64,000 nt of DNA, from positions 1-64,000 of the forward strand of contig NZ_NJGE01000003.1 in NCBI RefSeq assembly GCF_002777915.1. Direction: 5' to 3'. The notes under the pieces were generated by a model that worked only from the letters and a program-made list of their open reading frames with translations, made no database searches and had not been told where the DNA came from. Positions 14,060-22,357 of this stretch are shown in pieces (positions within the stretch are counted from its first letter, which is position 1; every line of letters begins with the position of its first letter). This stretch comes from Bartonella tribocorum. GTDB taxonomy: Bacteria; Pseudomonadota; Alphaproteobacteria; Rhizobiales; Rhizobiaceae. The position numbers were made by a program, and so were the translations under genes.

Positions 14060-15097
14060 ATGCCTAAACCACGCCCCCCCTATCTTCTAAAAGAAGTCAC
14101 ACGCCATAACAAAATCATATGGTATGTACGTATCGGTCATGGAAAACGTATTAGAATACGCGGAACCTATGGAACGCAAGAGTTTGTTGACAACTACAAA
14201 AGCGCACTTGCCGAATTACAAGGCATAATCCATCCAAAACCGAAAACCGGAAAACTGATTGAAGGGTCATTTGCATGGCTGCTTAAACAATATTTTAATA
14301 GCTCTGATTGGTATTGCCTTGCTAAAGCTACTAAAAGACAAAGAGAACTTCTCCTTATGAAGGTATGTGATAGCATAGGAAATATTCCATACAAAGCAAT
14401 TGAAAAAAAACATATTATAGCCGGTGTTGAACGGCGTAAAGAAACACCATCAGCTGCTCAAAATTTTTTGAAAGCTCTTAATGGGCTTTTTAATTGGGCA
14501 ATTGACCAAGGACTTTTGGAAAATAATCCAACAATAGGAGTAAAAAGACCAGCTCTTAGCAATAAAGATGGATTCGCTGTTTGGACGGAAGATGATGTTG
14601 AGAAATATTACCAACGCTGGTCACATGGTACCCATGAACGGGTTTGGATTGATGTTCTTTTGTATACGGGCTTACGCCGTGGTGATGCCGTTCGCATTGG
14701 TTGGAAAGATGTTAATGATAATATCATTCATCTGAAAACAGAAAAGAGCCAATTTAAAACAGATGTTTTTCTACCCATTTTGCCTGAATTAGCAGAAACC
14801 CTTAAAATTGGTCCTATTGGAAATGAAACATTCATTTGCGGGAAAAATGGAAATAAGCTCGTAAAAGAAAGTTTTGGCAACCTGTTTCGTGAAGCATGTA
14901 ATACAGCAGGTATTAAAAAATCAGCCCATGGATTGAGAAAATTAGCAGCCACACGCGCAGCAAATTCTGGTGCAACAGTTTCACAATTGAAAGCAATTTT
15001 TGGCTGGACAGAAGATAAAATGGCATCTCTTTATACAAAGAGCGCAGATCGTAAAAGATTAGCTCTTGAAGCTATAAAAAAGCTCCAAAAAAGTTAG
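14060..15097 (+). CDS. int: Tyrosine site-specific integrase
   Basis: 345 residues. It inserts and removes the prophage. The N-terminal 60 residues bind arm sites (a basic KRIRIRGTYGT strand) and about 65-160 form the core-binding domain. The catalytic domain carries the Arg of YTGLRRGDAV (about 207), the HGLRKLA box (His about 290, Arg about 293), GW near 315 and the nucleophile Tyr of ASLYTKS (about 325). The ATG at 14060 is preferred over TTG at 14054. It sits at the right prophage end next to a likely attachment site. Confidence 0.92.
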   Translation: MPKPRPPYLLKEVTRHNKIIWYVRIGHGKRIRIRGTYGTQEFVDNYKSALAELQGIIHPKPKTGKLIEGSFAWLLKQYFNSSDWYCLAKATKRQRELLLMKVCDSIGNIPYKAIEKKHIIAGVERRKETPSAAQNFLKALNGLFNWAIDQGLLENNPTIGVKRPALSNKDGFAVWTEDDVEKYYQRWSHGTHERVWIDVLLYTGLRRGDAVRIGWKDVNDNIIHLKTEKSQFKTDVFLPILPELAETLKIGPIGNETFICGKNGNKLVKESFGNLFREACNTAGIKKSAHGLRKLAATRAANSGATVSQLKAIFGWTEDKMASLYTKSADRKRLALEAIKKLQKS

Positions 15098-15163
15098 GGA
15101 TAGAAGCAAAAAAAACTTAAAAAAAACAATACCTACAATATTCCCTTATATTTTATTAATATG

Positions 15164-15182
15164 TTGATTTTATTAAAATCAA
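15164..15182. promoter_or_regulatory. Near-perfect palindrome between int and attachment site
   Basis: TTGATTTTA and TAAAATCAA flank a single central base, a 9-base dyad 66 bases after the int stop and 7 bases before the tRNA-like core. It could be an integrase arm or core-flanking site, or a weak terminator of int. Confidence 0.4.
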
Positions 15183-15188
15183 TTAGAA

Positions 15189-15203
15189 CGGCCCGGGGAG
15201 CCA
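15189..15203 (+). other. Likely attR: 3' end of a tRNA-Asn gene
   Basis: CGGCCCGGGGAGCCA reads as the last four bases of a T-arm, acceptor strand CCGGGGA, discriminator G and CCA. Discriminator G and a TCCCCGG 5' strand are typical of bacterial tRNA-Asn. A T-run (CTTCTTTTTT) follows, like a tRNA terminator. No tRNA body precedes it, so it is a duplicated 3' fragment as left by integration. An intact tRNA-Asn would be expected at the left prophage end, outside the window. Confidence 0.5.
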
Positions 15204-16530
15204 CTTCTTTTTTAATCCACCCATAGAATCGTTTTTATTTGCATTTTTAAACGTGAAGGATGCGTAAATAAAAGTGAGAGAATAGGATTTTTGCAATAAA
15301 AATAAAGTAGAAATGCAATGTCCTATGGGGTCCTTTTTGTAATGAGCCAAAAAAACAATTGTGTCATTTTAAAGAGAAAACTATTGTATAAGTTATTTCT
15401 TATTGATTAATTTCAAAATAATTACTTTTTCAAACTACCGCTCCCTCTATCAGAGAGCACTGTAATTTTTAGCAGATTATAAATTACGATTTCTTTCATG
15501 AGAGAGAATTGTTCAATGCTACCAGTCATGAAAAGCTCCCGTATAATCTTTGTTTACCAACCCAAAAATAATTTTTACTCAATAAAACAATTAAGCGCAA
15601 AAATTTGCTTTTGAAGCAAGCATTTAAAAAAATGGAAGAACAATAATCAAAATCATCTATATTATCGCCATATACCCCGTAAATCCCCCCTGAAAGCAAA
15701 AACTCCCAACCAAAAAGTTTGTAAAACCCAGCTTCTTATCTAGAAAATTCCTCCTACTAATCAATTCATAAACTCTACAATTAGCCCCTTGCCTTGAATA
15801 GTCATTACCCTGTCATAAAAATACTGAATGCGTAAATTTTATGGGCTTTATATCACAGACTTAAACAAGAGTGTTTTTACAGTGCAAACAATATAATAAT
15901 CTAAGTTGTTGAGAATGCTGTAAAAGCCCTCAAAAAATCATGAACATTTCCCCTAGCATTTTTATCCATTGTATTGTGCATCTACCATATATTGAGAGAC
16001 ATTTCTTAAATCCCCCAAACCCGTTTCACAATAGCTCCCGTAAATGGTATAAAAATCCATTGATGAGCACCATCTTTGACTTACAATAAAAGTCACTACC
16101 ATCATACTATTTTCTAACGCTCAATGTTAGAAATATTCCTTGTCTTTGCAAGAAGTGACAAGAATCATTTTATTGATTGCTTAATTTTTTATCCATACGA
16201 TAATCTCGTTTGTAACATGCAAACGAATAGTTTTAATGGATCAATATAAACAGATTCGAAATGAGAAAACTTCACAATATAGGTGGATTATTTAATTTAT
16301 AAAACAATCAGTTATCATTACTCATATTTTTTAATGAAAATAATAAAGCAAATAAATAATTACCTCTACAATGAGACTTTCTTTTCAAAAGATTTTTATC
16401 AAAGGTTTTCATTTTTTAGAAATGAAAATCTCTCTTATTTTGGCAAGAAGGCTGTATATCTCTTTTTAATTGAAGAAAAATCAATAAAAGCAAAAAAACG
16501 CCCAAAACATGATCTCTTTTCAAGATTTTA
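15204..16530. other. Gene-poor host spacer right of the prophage
   Basis: No convincing gene is seen. The stretch is AT-rich and looks decayed. A 31-base piece at 16020-16050 recurs with six differences at 59689-59719, so dispersed-repeat remnants are present. An 83-codon open frame with a GTG start (16283-16534) runs into the convergent helicase gene and is not trusted. Confidence 0.6.
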
Positions 16531-17970
16531 TTAAGCAGCCTTCTTGACTGACTTGCGGAAACGAAGGGACTTCGCACGCCTTACTGCTGCTTTTGCTTTT
16601 TTATGTCTCTCATTTGGAGATGAAGAATTCTTCCTCTGTAACTGTGCTGCATCATCTTTTCGACCTAAAAACCGCTTCTGACGTTTAGATTTTTTTAAAC
16701 GACGCTCTTTATTGTTTTCTTTTTCCCCACTTTGGGGCACATTTAGCTTTTCTGGAAATGCTGCAAATTGTTCTGGAACAGATTCAGACACCAATTTCAT
16801 ACGAATCAAGCGCTCTACAGCACGTAACCTAGTCTTTTCTATCTTTTCGTCAAAAAGCGTAAGAGCTTCACCAGATGCCCCATTGCGTCCTGTCCGCCCA
16901 ATACGATGCACATAACTTTCAGCTTCATCTGGTAAGTCATAATTAATAACGTGGCTTATCCCTGGTATATCAATACCGCGAGCAGCAATATCTGTTGCAA
17001 CAAGAATCTGTACCGATCTTTCACGAAAAGCTTTTAAAGCAGATTGGCGAGCACCTTGTGATTTATTACCATGAATTGTTGCAACCAAATAGCCTATTTT
17101 TGCTAAATGACGGGTGACAGCATCAGCCCCATATTTCGTTCGAGTAAAAACAATAACCGAATCAAAAGCTGGATTTGTCAAAAGTTTACTTAAAACATTC
17201 TTTTTTTCACTGGTAGGAACACAATATAATTTCTGAGCAATCTCTAAAGCTGTAGTGCCTTGAGGAGCAACTTCAATCTTAACTGGATCATTGAGTAAAC
17301 ACTTTGCGAGCGCAGCAATTTCTTTCGGCATTGTCGCAGAAAAAAGTGCTGTCTGACGCTCTGGATGCAAAAGCTTTGCAATTTGCTTAACATCATGAAT
17401 AAACCCCATATCCAACATACGATCTGCTTCATCCAAAATCAAAAAACGAGATTGAGAAAGATCAACACATTTGTCACGAACAAGATCTCTCAAACGCCCT
17501 GGAGTCGCGACCAAAACATCCACACCTGCTTCCATACGTTTAATTTGCTTTAAACGTGATACTCCCCCAAAAATAAGACATGTCGAAAGATGCGCCCCTT
17601 TCGCCACAGTGCGAATTGCTTCATCAATTTGAACAGCAAGTTCACGCGTTGGAGCTAAAATCAAAGCACGCGCAGTTTTAGGACAGCGTTTATCACCCAA
17701 AGTTAAAATTTGACTTAAAATAGGTAAGCCAAATGCCAAGGTTTTTCCAGAACCTGTCTGTGCAATCCCTAAAATATCGTGTCCTTTCAACATTACTGGA
17801 ATAGCTTGTTCTTGTATAGGCTTAGGTTTACTCATTCCAGAAATGCGTAAATTTTTAACCAAAAGAGTAGGCAAACCTAACTTTGTAAAAACATCTTCTT
17901 TTTTTATAGACAAAATAAAATCTTCCCTCAACTGAAGCACTTTCACGAAGTAACCAGCTGAATTCTTCAC
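16531..17970 (-). CDS. DEAD-box ATP-dependent RNA helicase, RhlE-like
   Basis: 479 residues. It unwinds RNA in ribosome assembly or decay. The Q motif PKPIQEQAIP lies at about 49-58, motif I AQTGSGKT at 70-77, PTRELAVQI near 111, LILDEADRMLDMGF near 175, SATMP near 210, and YVHRIGRTGR near 350. The last 100 residues are a Lys/Arg-rich tail for RNA binding. The frame opens with GTG at 17970; a TTG at 17913 with GAGGGA ahead is a possible start, and no internal ATG precedes motif Q. Confidence 0.93.
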   Translation of the reverse strand: MKNSAGYFVKVLQLREDFILSIKKEDVFTKLGLPTLLVKNLRISGMSKPKPIQEQAIPVMLKGHDILGIAQTGSGKTLAFGLPILSQILTLGDKRCPKTARALILAPTRELAVQIDEAIRTVAKGAHLSTCLIFGGVSRLKQIKRMEAGVDVLVATPGRLRDLVRDKCVDLSQSRFLILDEADRMLDMGFIHDVKQIAKLLHPERQTALFSATMPKEIAALAKCLLNDPVKIEVAPQGTTALEIAQKLYCVPTSEKKNVLSKLLTNPAFDSVIVFTRTKYGADAVTRHLAKIGYLVATIHGNKSQGARQSALKAFRERSVQILVATDIAARGIDIPGISHVINYDLPDEAESYVHRIGRTGRNGASGEALTLFDEKIEKTRLRAVERLIRMKLVSESVPEQFAAFPEKLNVPQSGEKENNKERRLKKSKRQKRFLGRKDDAAQLQRKNSSSPNERHKKAKAAVRRAKSLRFRKSVKKAA

Positions 17971-18199
17971 TCAAGAATCCGCGCAAGAGAAATCCTTGAC
18001 ATTTTAAACGAAGCAACGCTTGAAAAGCGACCTGCGCAACTCATGAGCACCTTGAAATTAAGGTAAAGGTATATACTTTCACTTTACAAAAAGCCAACAA
18101 ACCAGCTTAAATACCTTTATCCTTATTATCCTTTTATTATGATAAAAAAGCAAGGGCTTTCCCAAATACATTTATCACGACAAAAAATATTTAAATCGT

Positions 18200-18730
18200 T
18201 TATTTCTTGATAACTGTTTCCATTGGTAAATGTACCTTAATAAAATGAGGATAAATCTCGAGAAAAACTGAATTTTGTAAAGTTTTTTGACCTCCATAAA
18301 TTAAATACCATTGGTCTTTATCAAAAATCGCCAAAGTTTTATATTGAATAATGCGATCCTTCATCTCAAGAGCCGTTGGAATTAAAGCATATAAAGTACC
18401 GTCATCTGTTTGAAGATACTCAATATTTTCTTTATCTAAACGATAAGCACCAGAAGGCAAATTCTCAAATTGCCTATGCAACTGTTGGAGAAAATCACTC
18501 CGTAAAGCATCCTCTGTTGTATTCAATCGACGTGCCATCTCTTTATAAAGCCGCTCAGGCATATAATGAGATATAAGTGAAAAATCCCCTTTTTTTATAG
18601 CATTATTGATATCAACAACTATTCTGGATAGTTCAGTTTTTTGTATTGTCGTTGGCTGAGATGCTAAACTCTGTTGATGAACAATCAAAAAGAAAAATAG
18701 ATTCAGCACAAAATAAAAAATAGATTTCAT
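18200..18730 (-). CDS. Exported hypothetical protein
   Basis: 176 residues. Residues 1-23 form a signal peptide (MKSIFYF, hydrophobic core, cut near LAS-QPT). The mature part is a helical first half (ISRIVVDINNAIKKGDF-like; YMPERLYKEMARRLNT) and a beta-rich second half (ALIPTALEM; YLIYGG). The fold suggests an NTF2-like or DUF4864-like periplasmic protein, but I do not recognise the family with confidence. It is 36 bases downstream of ilvA on the same strand, possibly cotranscribed. Confidence 0.75.
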   Translation of the reverse strand: MKSIFYFVLNLFFFLIVHQQSLASQPTTIQKTELSRIVVDINNAIKKGDFSLISHYMPERLYKEMARRLNTTEDALRSDFLQQLHRQFENLPSGAYRLDKENIEYLQTDDGTLYALIPTALEMKDRIIQYKTLAIFDKDQWYLIYGGQKTLQNSVFLEIYPHFIKVHLPMETVIKK

Positions 18731-18765
18731 TTTTATATTTCTCGTTTTCGTAAAATTTCAATTTC

Positions 18766-20031
18766 TCAAATAACAAAATCAAATAATGTTTGATCATCAG
18801 TAATATCACGATAGCGCCAACCTAACACTTGAAACTTTTCCTCTAAGAGACGAAAATTATCGTATCTTTTTGTTTCAATCGCAACCAAGACAGAACCAAA
18901 GTTTCTCGCTGATTTTTTAAGATATTCAAAGCGCACAATATCATCATCCGGTGATAATGTGGAAAGAAAATGACGCAATGCACCAGGATGTTGCGGAAAA
19001 CTAAAAATAAAATATTTTCTCAAGCCTTGGAAACGTAGAGAACGCTCTTTAATCTCTGGCAAACGCTCAAAATCAAAATTACCTCCTGAAATAACGAGAA
19101 TAATTTTTTTACCCTTTAACTCTTGAGGTGGAATACTGTTCAGCGCATCAATCGATAAAGCACCAGCCGGCTCAAGAACCACACCTTCTACATTAAGCAT
19201 TTCAACCATCGTAGAACAAACGCGATTTTCAGGAACTGTAATAACACTATCAGGAGAAAAATGCTTTAAAATTGTATAGTTTAATGCACCAATTTCAGCC
19301 ACCGCAGCCCCATCTACAAAAGTATCAATATTGTCCAGTTTGACCCGTTTTCCACTCTCCAAACAAGCAAGCAAACTTGCAGCTCTTTGGGGCTCAACAA
19401 AACGAAGCTTTGTGTTCCAACCATATTCACGTAAAAACTTACTCACCCCACTTGCTAAACCACCTCCCCCTACCGGTACGATCATTAAATCCGGCTCACT
19501 TTCTCCATTGAGTTTTTTCCATTGCAAAGCAGCTTCGCAGAGCACTGTTGCCTGCCCAGTAATAATGCGAATATCATCAAAAGGAGGCGCCATCACACCA
19601 CCGCTCTCCACGACAAAGGATTGTGCAGCTTCATAACATTGATCAAATGTTTCACCAACCAAACGAATATCAATAAACTCTTTACCAAAAATACGTGTCT
19701 TCTCAATTTTCTGCTGTGGCGTTGTCATAGGCATAAAAATCACGCCTTTACGTTTAAAATAACGACAAACAAAAGAGACTCCTTGCGCGTGATTCCCCGC
19801 TGAAGCACACACAAATACAGAATCGGATGATATACTACTCAACATTTCTGAAACAAAATTGAAAGCACCACGAATCTTATAAGACCGCACCGGTGTTAAA
19901 TCTTCACGCTTCAAATAAATTTCTGCATCATATTTTTGGCTTAGAAAATCATTTCTTTGAAGGGGTGTTTCAGCAAATACATGATGCAATCCCACCATAG
20001 CTTTTGTGACGTCTTGAATAAATTTACTCAT
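18766..20031 (-). CDS. ilvA: Threonine dehydratase (threonine ammonia-lyase), biosynthetic type
   Basis: 421 residues. It makes 2-oxobutanoate from threonine, the first step to isoleucine. The PLP lysine is in SYKIRGAF (about residue 53), the asparagine site SAGNHAQG near 82, the phosphate loop PVGGGGLASG near 190. The C-terminal 85 residues form an ACT-like domain (FSFPQHPGALRHFLSTL), the short type of Rhizobiales enzymes. The start MSKFIQ at 20031 is preferred; 20043 is an alternative. ilvI and ilvC are elsewhere in the window. Confidence 0.9.
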   Translation of the reverse strand: MSKFIQDVTKAMVGLHHVFAETPLQRNDFLSQKYDAEIYLKREDLTPVRSYKIRGAFNFVSEMLSSISSDSVFVCASAGNHAQGVSFVCRYFKRKGVIFMPMTTPQQKIEKTRIFGKEFIDIRLVGETFDQCYEAAQSFVVESGGVMAPPFDDIRIITGQATVLCEAALQWKKLNGESEPDLMIVPVGGGGLASGVSKFLREYGWNTKLRFVEPQRAASLLACLESGKRVKLDNIDTFVDGAAVAEIGALNYTILKHFSPDSVITVPENRVCSTMVEMLNVEGVVLEPAGALSIDALNSIPPQELKGKKIILVISGGNFDFERLPEIKERSLRFQGLRKYFIFSFPQHPGALRHFLSTLSPDDDIVRFEYLKKSARNFGSVLVAIETKRYDNFRLLEEKFQVLGWRYRDITDDQTLFDFVI

Positions 20032-20191
20032 AACACTGATCATTTCATACTTTGTTTACATTATACAAGCTTCTTCTAGCGATAAAGAAAACCATTGTCA
20101 GTCAAAATTTCACTTAAAAAAATGATTTTTTTTTCTTTTGTCATTAATTCTTGATTCAATAAAAGATATAGCTTATGAGAGAACACTCATC

Positions 20192-20277
20192 GCGGACGTG
20201 ATGAAAACGGTAAACATAGCAGACTTAAAATCTGCCGGTCGAAGACCTTGCGGGTTCAAGTCCCGCCGTCCGCACCA
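20192..20277 (+). tRNA. tRNA-Leu (UAA)
   Basis: 86 bases including an encoded CCA. GCGGACG pairs with CGTCCGC, the anticodon stem GCAGA/TCTGC encloses CTTAAAA with anticodon TAA, a long variable arm follows (CGGTCGAAGACCTTG), and the T-arm is GCGGG-TTCAAGT-CCCGC. The class II shape and anticodon identify Leu. Confidence 0.96.
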
Positions 20278-20615
20278 TTCTATGCATTTTTTATTTTCTA
20301 ATCATTTGAATAGAAAAACAATTTTTAAACAATACTATAACGATATTATCAAATGAAACTGTAAGAATGCGAAAGACGAATCGTCCTTTTTGTGTAAGCA
20401 AATTTTGGCCATACCTTATGAATTAAAGAAAATTCATTCTTAATAGTTAAGAATCTGAGCAACTTTTCCTTACCTCCTCATCGTCACTCAAAGTCAAAGA
20501 CTTCTTCTTCATCATAAAATAGCATTTAAAATGCATAAAATTTAAAAAGATAAAGGCCCTATCAAAGATAGGACCTCTTAAACTTAAGCTTCTTTATTTC
20601 CACATTTCCACAAAA
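20278..20615. other. Spacer with a terminator at its right end
   Basis: No gene is seen. It separates tRNA-Leu from the convergent Hbp-like gene, and the only recognised element is the minus-strand terminator listed separately. Confidence 0.7.
20554..20576 (-). terminator. Terminator of the Hbp-like gene
   Basis: On the minus strand AGGTCCTATC and GATAGGGCCT pair over ten positions (one G-U) around TTT and are followed by TTATCTTTTT, 40 bases after the stop of the outer-membrane gene. Confidence 0.8.
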
Positions 20616-21521
20616 TTAGAATTTGTAAGCTATTCCTGCACGGAAATCATTCGTCTTATACTTAAGTTCAATCTCATCTTTAAATTTCTTTTTACCAAAA
20701 TCCGAATAACGATATTCCGCACGTACAATAAAATTATCTGTCATTGCAAAATCAACACCACCACCAAGAGTATAACCAATCATCGTTTTCTTAGCATCCT
20801 CTGTCTTATTAAAAGGCTCTTCTCCCGTAATAACTGTAGATAAAATATCTTCAAACTGTCCATAAGCGACACCACCAGCAATATAAGGCATCACACGCCC
20901 CGCAGAAAATCCAACACGCACCCGTGTAGCACCCGTCCATTTTTGTTTGAACGTATGATTAAAAGTTAAACTACTTTTCTTTTCTTTATCCTCTGAAGCA
21001 GATCGAAAAAAGTCTTGCTCCTTTCCATTGGAAAAGCTTTCCTCTTTAAGACTTCTCTCTTCTGTGTCTTTAGAACCCGATCCATTAGGTTTAGTTCCTT
21101 CAACGCCCGATTTCTCAGCCTTAAATTTCGTTTTTGTATCCTTTTTTTCCGTTAAAAGGATATCCGTATCAAGCCCAGCAATAAAATTATTACCGAGATC
21201 AAAATTAACACCCGCATATAAACCACCTATAAACCCAGAAAGTTCAGGCGTATACTGTTTCTCAAGGGGCACCCATGGCTTATTTTTACTCTTCTCATCA
21301 GGAAAGAGAGGAATATCAACATCACGCGTTGTTCCAGAAGTCTTACTTGAAAACCCACCAATTTGACCTCCAAAATAAAAGCCTGCCCAAGAAAAAGGTG
21401 AAGAAGCAACAATTGCTGAAGCAACATGTACTGGCTCCTCCGGAGCCACCACATCTGCAGCCTGTAGTATAGAAGGTGAAATTAAAGAAAAAAAAGATGC
21501 TGTTACAATTTTTGTATTCAT
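20616..21521 (-). CDS. Outer-membrane beta-barrel, Bartonella hemin-binding protein (Hbp) type
   Basis: 301 residues. Signal peptide at 1-22 (MNTKIVTASFFSLIS, cut near LQA-ADVV). The mature protein begins with the WAGFYFGGQIGG strand typical of Omp25/Hbp proteins and ends in ADFRAGIAYKF-like strands with the terminal Phe required for barrel assembly. Between about residues 110 and 185 lies a long charged Lys/Glu/Ser segment (EEKDTKTKFK-like; DKEKKSS), larger than a normal surface loop. In Bartonella such proteins bind heme or act as porins. The start MNTK at 21521 is chosen over 21536 by signal-peptide fit. Confidence 0.85.
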   Translation of the reverse strand: MNTKIVTASFFSLISPSILQAADVVAPEEPVHVASAIVASSPFSWAGFYFGGQIGGFSSKTSGTTRDVDIPLFPDEKSKNKPWVPLEKQYTPELSGFIGGLYAGVNFDLGNNFIAGLDTDILLTEKKDTKTKFKAEKSGVEGTKPNGSGSKDTEERSLKEESFSNGKEQDFFRSASEDKEKKSSLTFNHTFKQKWTGATRVRVGFSAGRVMPYIAGGVAYGQFEDILSTVITGEEPFNKTEDAKKTMIGYTLGGGVDFAMTDNFIVRAEYRYSDFGKKKFKDEIELKYKTNDFRAGIAYKF

Positions 21522-22084
21522 AAAATTATACCCCATTGCTAAATTTAAATATAATAAAAAATCACATTTAGAAAAACAAAGTTTTATAAAATATTATGCC
21601 TATTATGTTATGCCGCAAAATCGCCAGTACTCCTTATATAGTTAAGTACTCATTATACAGTTAAATTAAATAATAACTATATAAATATATCATTACATCA
21701 AAATTGAAGTTTTGCAAATAAATTTTAATAATTAAAATAGTAAATATTTAATGTAAACTATATATTTTAAATACAAGTAAATATAAAAACATTTTGTATT
21801 AAAATAACATAATAAAAACACAAAATAGAATATTTTTAGTTATTTTAATGATATAAATTCTTAAATTTTATAAAATAAATATTTATTAAAAGCATTATAA
21901 ATATAATTCAATATTCTTATATCAAAAATTCATAATATAGATTATCTCTCTATATAAAATAACATCTATTTTATACTAAAATCATCTCTTTTTTCCTAGC
22001 ATTTTTCAAAGGAATAAGATTACTAATACGTGGAATATCATTATTCTTTTAGAACTTATCTCTAAACAAAAGTTTTCAATCATT
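21522..22084. other. Very AT-rich regulatory spacer upstream of the Hbp-like gene
   Basis: About 560 bases with runs of A and T and only a short near-repeat, TATAGTTAAGTACTCATTATACAGTTAA around 21640-21665 (two ATA(T/C)AGTTAA units). No gene is seen. It must hold the Hbp promoter; heme- or iron-control boxes could be here but I cannot name one with certainty. Confidence 0.6.
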
Positions 22085-22357
22085 TCATTTAAAAATTGCT
22101 CTTCCCCTACTGATTTCTATATTATCGTCTGCTTTTATTACGAAACGGTCTTTATTAGGAAAAGTAATAAAGCATCCCTTCATACAAATTGTTATTGTTT
22201 GATAGGTATTTAAAGAAAATTTTGAAGGTACACTTCCTTCGACAATAATGAGAGAATGTATCTTTAAATCCGTATTCTTCACGGTTGCAGCAAAAGTCGT
22301 TATGGTAGAGATATTCAACAGAGTAACTGTCATCAAAGTATAAATATATCTCAACAT
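22085..22357 (-). CDS. Small exported protein coupled to the mechanosensitive channel gene
   Basis: 90 residues. Signal peptide at 1-24 (cut near TFA-ATV), then a beta-rich mature part with a Cys pair (TICMKGCFITF) spaced for a disulfide. The start overlaps the end of the MscS-type gene by seven bases, and GGAAGGAATC precedes the ATG, so it is translationally coupled. No family is recognised; a periplasmic partner of the channel is possible. Confidence 0.7.
   Translation of the reverse strand: MLRYIYTLMTVTLLNISTITTFAATVKNTDLKIHSLIIVEGSVPSKFSLNTYQTITICMKGCFITFPNKDRFVIKADDNIEISRGRAIFK

Noticed and set aside
16283-16534. 83-codon plus-strand ORF with GTG start and a fair ribosome site
   Set aside because: It is convergent with and overlaps the helicase stop, has a low-complexity Lys/Phe/Tyr composition, and lies in decayed sequence.
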